Source of the DNA: Ruminococcaceae bacterium UBA794
GTDB lineage: Bacteria > Bacillota > Clostridia > Oscillospirales > Ruminococcaceae
Reading direction: 5' to 3'
DNA length: 25,110 nucleotides
Assembly: GCA_002304735.1 (NCBI GenBank)
Contig: DBIU01000107.1
Coordinates: 4,557 to 29,666 of the forward strand
Position 1 is the first letter of the stretch. Every line of letters starts with the position of its first letter. The position numbers were made by a program, and so were the translations under genes. Below, in pieces: positions 23,465 through 25,110 of the stretch. The notes under the pieces were generated by a model. It saw only the letters and a program-made list of their open reading frames with translations. It made no database searches and was not told the origin of the DNA.

Positions 23465-23494
23465 TTGACAGGCAGGAAATGAATATGCTATAAT
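23465..23494 (+). promoter_or_regulatory. Near-consensus extended promoter of the zinc-ribbon gene
   Basis: TTGACA (23465-23470) and TATAAT (23489-23494) are both perfect, with an 18-bp spacer and the extended -10 dinucleotide TG at 23486-23487. Transcription should start near 23501 and leave a 30-base leader. The promoter overlaps the end of the upstream gene by none of its coding bases. Confidence 0.9.
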
Positions 23495-23530
23495 TAAGGT
23501 AGATTATTCAATTTGAAAGGTGGATTTACT

Positions 23531-24187
23531 ATGTTTTGTGAAAAATGCGGAACTCAAATTCCCGACGGCGCAGACTCGATGTGTGCGAATTGCCGTGCAA
23601 GATTTGGCGCTCCTCAGCAGAATTATGCTCAGCCTCAATATCAGCAGCCCGTTCAGCCGCAGCAGGCTATGTATCAGCAGCCCGCGCCCAATGCTAACTT
23701 CTCGTTTGACGCGATTGTTCGTCAAAATGCGATGATTAATCTTGTGCTTAGATTGTTCTTCAGCGCGTATGCGGTTTGGGCGGCGTTCGGACCGCTGCTC
23801 GCGTACATTAACTTCAAGTTCATCGTAACGATGACGACAAGCTTTATGGGACTTAACGCTATGGCGGGTTCTCCCAGCCCGCAGTTTGTTCCCGTGCTTA
23901 TACTTATGATTTTGTCGATAATTCTGTCGCTTGCCGGTCTTGCTCTTACAATTCTTCCGAAAGCCGCTCCGAAGGTTAAGCTTCCGCTTCCGTCGTTCGC
24001 TTCATATGCGGCTACGGCGGGTGCGCTTTTGTTCTCGATTGTTTCGCAGTTTATCACAATCGGCTTTGTAAGCGAATCCAACGGAATTGCTACGTTCTCG
24101 GGATTTGGCGTGTTTATGATGGTATTCAGCTTCATTTCGCTTGCGGCAACCGTGTTCCTTGCGTTTCCCGAATTTAAGAAAAAATAA
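23531..24187 (+). CDS. Zinc-ribbon membrane protein, function unknown
   Basis: This 218-residue protein begins with a zinc ribbon, MFCEKCGTQIPDGADSMC then ANC, with cysteines at 3, 6, 18 and 21 (CxxC-x11-CxxC). A Gln/Pro/Tyr-rich linker (about 29-65, with repeated QPQYQQPVQPQQ) follows. The rest is hydrophobic, with about four predicted membrane helices (INLVLRLFFSAYAVWAAFGP; VLILMILSIILSLAGLALTI; YAATAGALLFSIVSQFITIG; VFMMVFSFISLAATVFLAF). Small zinc-ribbon membrane proteins of this design are common in Clostridia and uncharacterised. I chose the ATG at 23531 because AAAGGTGG lies just upstream and the protein then begins at the conserved FCxxCG. A promoter and a terminator flank it, so it is monocistronic. 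Confidence 0.85.
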   Translation: MFCEKCGTQIPDGADSMCANCRARFGAPQQNYAQPQYQQPVQPQQAMYQQPAPNANFSFDAIVRQNAMINLVLRLFFSAYAVWAAFGPLLAYINFKFIVTMTTSFMGLNAMAGSPSPQFVPVLILMILSIILSLAGLALTILPKAAPKVKLPLPSFASYAATAGALLFSIVSQFITIGFVSESNGIATFSGFGVFMMVFSFISLAATVFLAFPEFKKK

Positions 24188-24209
24188 TTTTGCATTATAC
24201 ATAAAAACA

Positions 24210-24241
24210 GGGTATCGTGAATTTCGCGATACCCATTTTTT
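24210..24241. terminator. Bidirectional terminator between zinc-ribbon gene and feoB
   Basis: GGGTATCGTG (24210-24219) pairs with CGCGATACCC (24225-24234) around AATTT, a 10-bp stem with one G-U pair. T-runs follow on the + strand (24236-24241) and on the - strand (the A-run at 24203-24207), so it can stop both convergent transcripts. Confidence 0.92.
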
Positions 24242-24258
24242 GTGATTATTAAGCGATT

Positions 24259-25095
24259 TTACACGCAGATAACCGAAATCAGCTTAACGAGCGCGCAGAG
24301 CGTTATCCCGAAAAGCGTCGGTATCGCGAACGAAAGCGCCGCCCATTTTATGCCGCCGGCTTCCTTTTTTATTGTGAGGAGCGTGGTCGAGCAGGGGAAG
24401 TGCATCAGCGTGAAAATTATCACGCAGACCGCGGTTATCGGCGTCCAGCCGTTTGCCGTGAACAGCTCAAGCATTTGCTGCGGCGCAATTTCCGCGAGAA
24501 CGCCTTGCTGCGTATACATCATCACAATCAGCGGGATTACGATTTCGTTTGCGGGAAGCCCGAGCAAAAATGCCGTGATTATCACGCCGTCCAAGCCGAT
24601 AAGCCGCCCGAACGGGTCGAAAAAGCCTGTTATACAGCCGAGAACCGACGTTTCGCCTATCGAAATGTTCGCGAGGACCCAGATTATCGCACCTGCGGGC
24701 GCGGCGACGGCTGCCGCTCTCCCGAGAACGAAAATCGTCCTGTCGAGAAGCGACCGCACGAGAATTTTGCCGATTTGCGGCTTGCGAAACGGCGGCAGCT
24801 CAAGCGTAAACGAGGACGGTTCGCCTTTCAGAATTGTCGCCGAGAGGATTTTTGACGCGAAAAAAGTCGCAAGTATACCGAGAATAATTACCGCAGTGAG
24901 CGTTGCCGCGGACAAAAAGCTGCCGAGAAGCCCCATTGCGCCGCCGATGAAGAACAGCGAAATTATGCTCAAAATCATAGGAAATCTGCCGTTGCACGGA
25001 ACGAAATTGTTTGTAAGTATTGCAATCAGGCGCTCGCGGCGGCTGTCGATTATCCGCGCCCCCACAACCCCAGCCGCATTACAGCCGAAGCCCAT
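24259..25095 (-). CDS. feoB: FeoB ferrous-iron transporter, C-terminal part only
   Basis: FeoB imports ferrous iron with an N-terminal G-protein domain and C-terminal Gate membrane domains. Only the C-terminal part lies in the window. It begins with GFGCNAAGVVGARIID, the Cys-containing motif of the first Gate domain, then ERLIAILTNNFVPCNGRFP. Further segments include LLDRTIFVLGRAAAVAAPAGAI and AFLLGLPANEIVIPLIVM. The C-terminal Gate repeat ends with FPCSTTLLTIKKEAGG. About 278 residues are present from the ATG at 25093-25095. Upstream of that ATG, codons ATT ACG precede it, but TAG is in frame at 25105-25107, four codons away. The rest of FeoB must be encoded beyond the window, so the gene is split, interrupted or has an end artefact. 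Confidence 0.85.
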   Translation of the reverse strand: MGFGCNAAGVVGARIIDSRRERLIAILTNNFVPCNGRFPMILSIISLFFIGGAMGLLGSFLSAATLTAVIILGILATFFASKILSATILKGEPSSFTLELPPFRKPQIGKILVRSLLDRTIFVLGRAAAVAAPAGAIIWVLANISIGETSVLGCITGFFDPFGRLIGLDGVIITAFLLGLPANEIVIPLIVMMYTQQGVLAEIAPQQMLELFTANGWTPITAVCVIIFTLMHFPCSTTLLTIKKEAGGIKWAALSFAIPTLFGITLCALVKLISVICV

Positions 25096-25110
25096 CGTAA
25101 TGGACTAAAC

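Noticed and set aside
24242..25108. A 288-codon plus-strand frame opposite feoB
   Set aside because: The minus strand encodes unmistakable FeoB sequence, and the plus frame has no ribosome site or family resemblance.

Overview
The window reads as the chromosome of a Gram-positive, low-to-mid-GC anaerobe of the class Clostridia, most likely an Oscillospirales/Ruminococcus-like gut lineage. This rests on gene order and gene families: mutL-miaA-hfq, then yggS-sepF-ylmH-divIVA-ileS-lspA-rluD, a two-gene split transketolase, and a DUF421/DUF4363 pair. The Shine-Dalgarno sequences are strong and purine-rich, and several starts are TTG or GTG. Nearly all of it is chromosomal core. I see no insertion sequence, prophage, CRISPR array, tRNA or rRNA. 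No gap exceeds 300 bp; the longest is 2657-2873, which holds the miaA terminator and the hfq promoter.

Layout, left to right. Bases 1-2656 carry the 3' part of mutL and a complete miaA, closed by a strong terminator. hfq (2874-3119) has its own promoter and a short terminator. From 3168 to 11684 runs a division, envelope and translation cluster on the + strand: an orphan HlyD-like membrane-anchored adaptor, yggS, sepF and ylmH, then a hairpin-rich leader, divIVA and ileS, then a 14-bp hairpin, lspA and rluD. It resembles the Bacillus ylm-divIVA-ileS-lsp-rluD region, but I see no ylmG/YggT gene, and the HlyD-like gene sits just before yggS. A Cof-type HAD phosphatase, a DUF4272 protein and the two transketolase halves follow (11688-15068), ending at a terminator.

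Next is a monocistronic gene (15217-18558) with a consensus sigma-A promoter. It encodes an 1113-residue protein with an N-terminal coiled coil, a Pro/Glu-rich linker with 39-bp tandem repeats, and what look like degenerate FtsK/SpoIIIE-type ATPase folds. It is the least understood and most interesting gene here. A minus-strand pair (DUF421 membrane protein, DUF4363 protein) follows and is divergent from a TIM-barrel epimerase/isomerase-like gene, proS and a TPR/DUF1266 protein. A zinc-ribbon membrane protein with a near-consensus promoter comes next, sharing a bidirectional terminator with a convergent feoB fragment. That fragment has an in-frame TAG just before the window edge.

Most of the window is housekeeping: mismatch repair, tRNA modification and charging, division-site assembly, lipoprotein processing, rRNA pseudouridylation and the pentose phosphate pathway. 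I do not see a clear new multi-gene system. The best candidates for something undescribed are the degenerate FtsK-like protein, a promoter/operator-like element shared by hfq and the TIM-barrel gene, the structured leader before divIVA, and the interrupted feoB.
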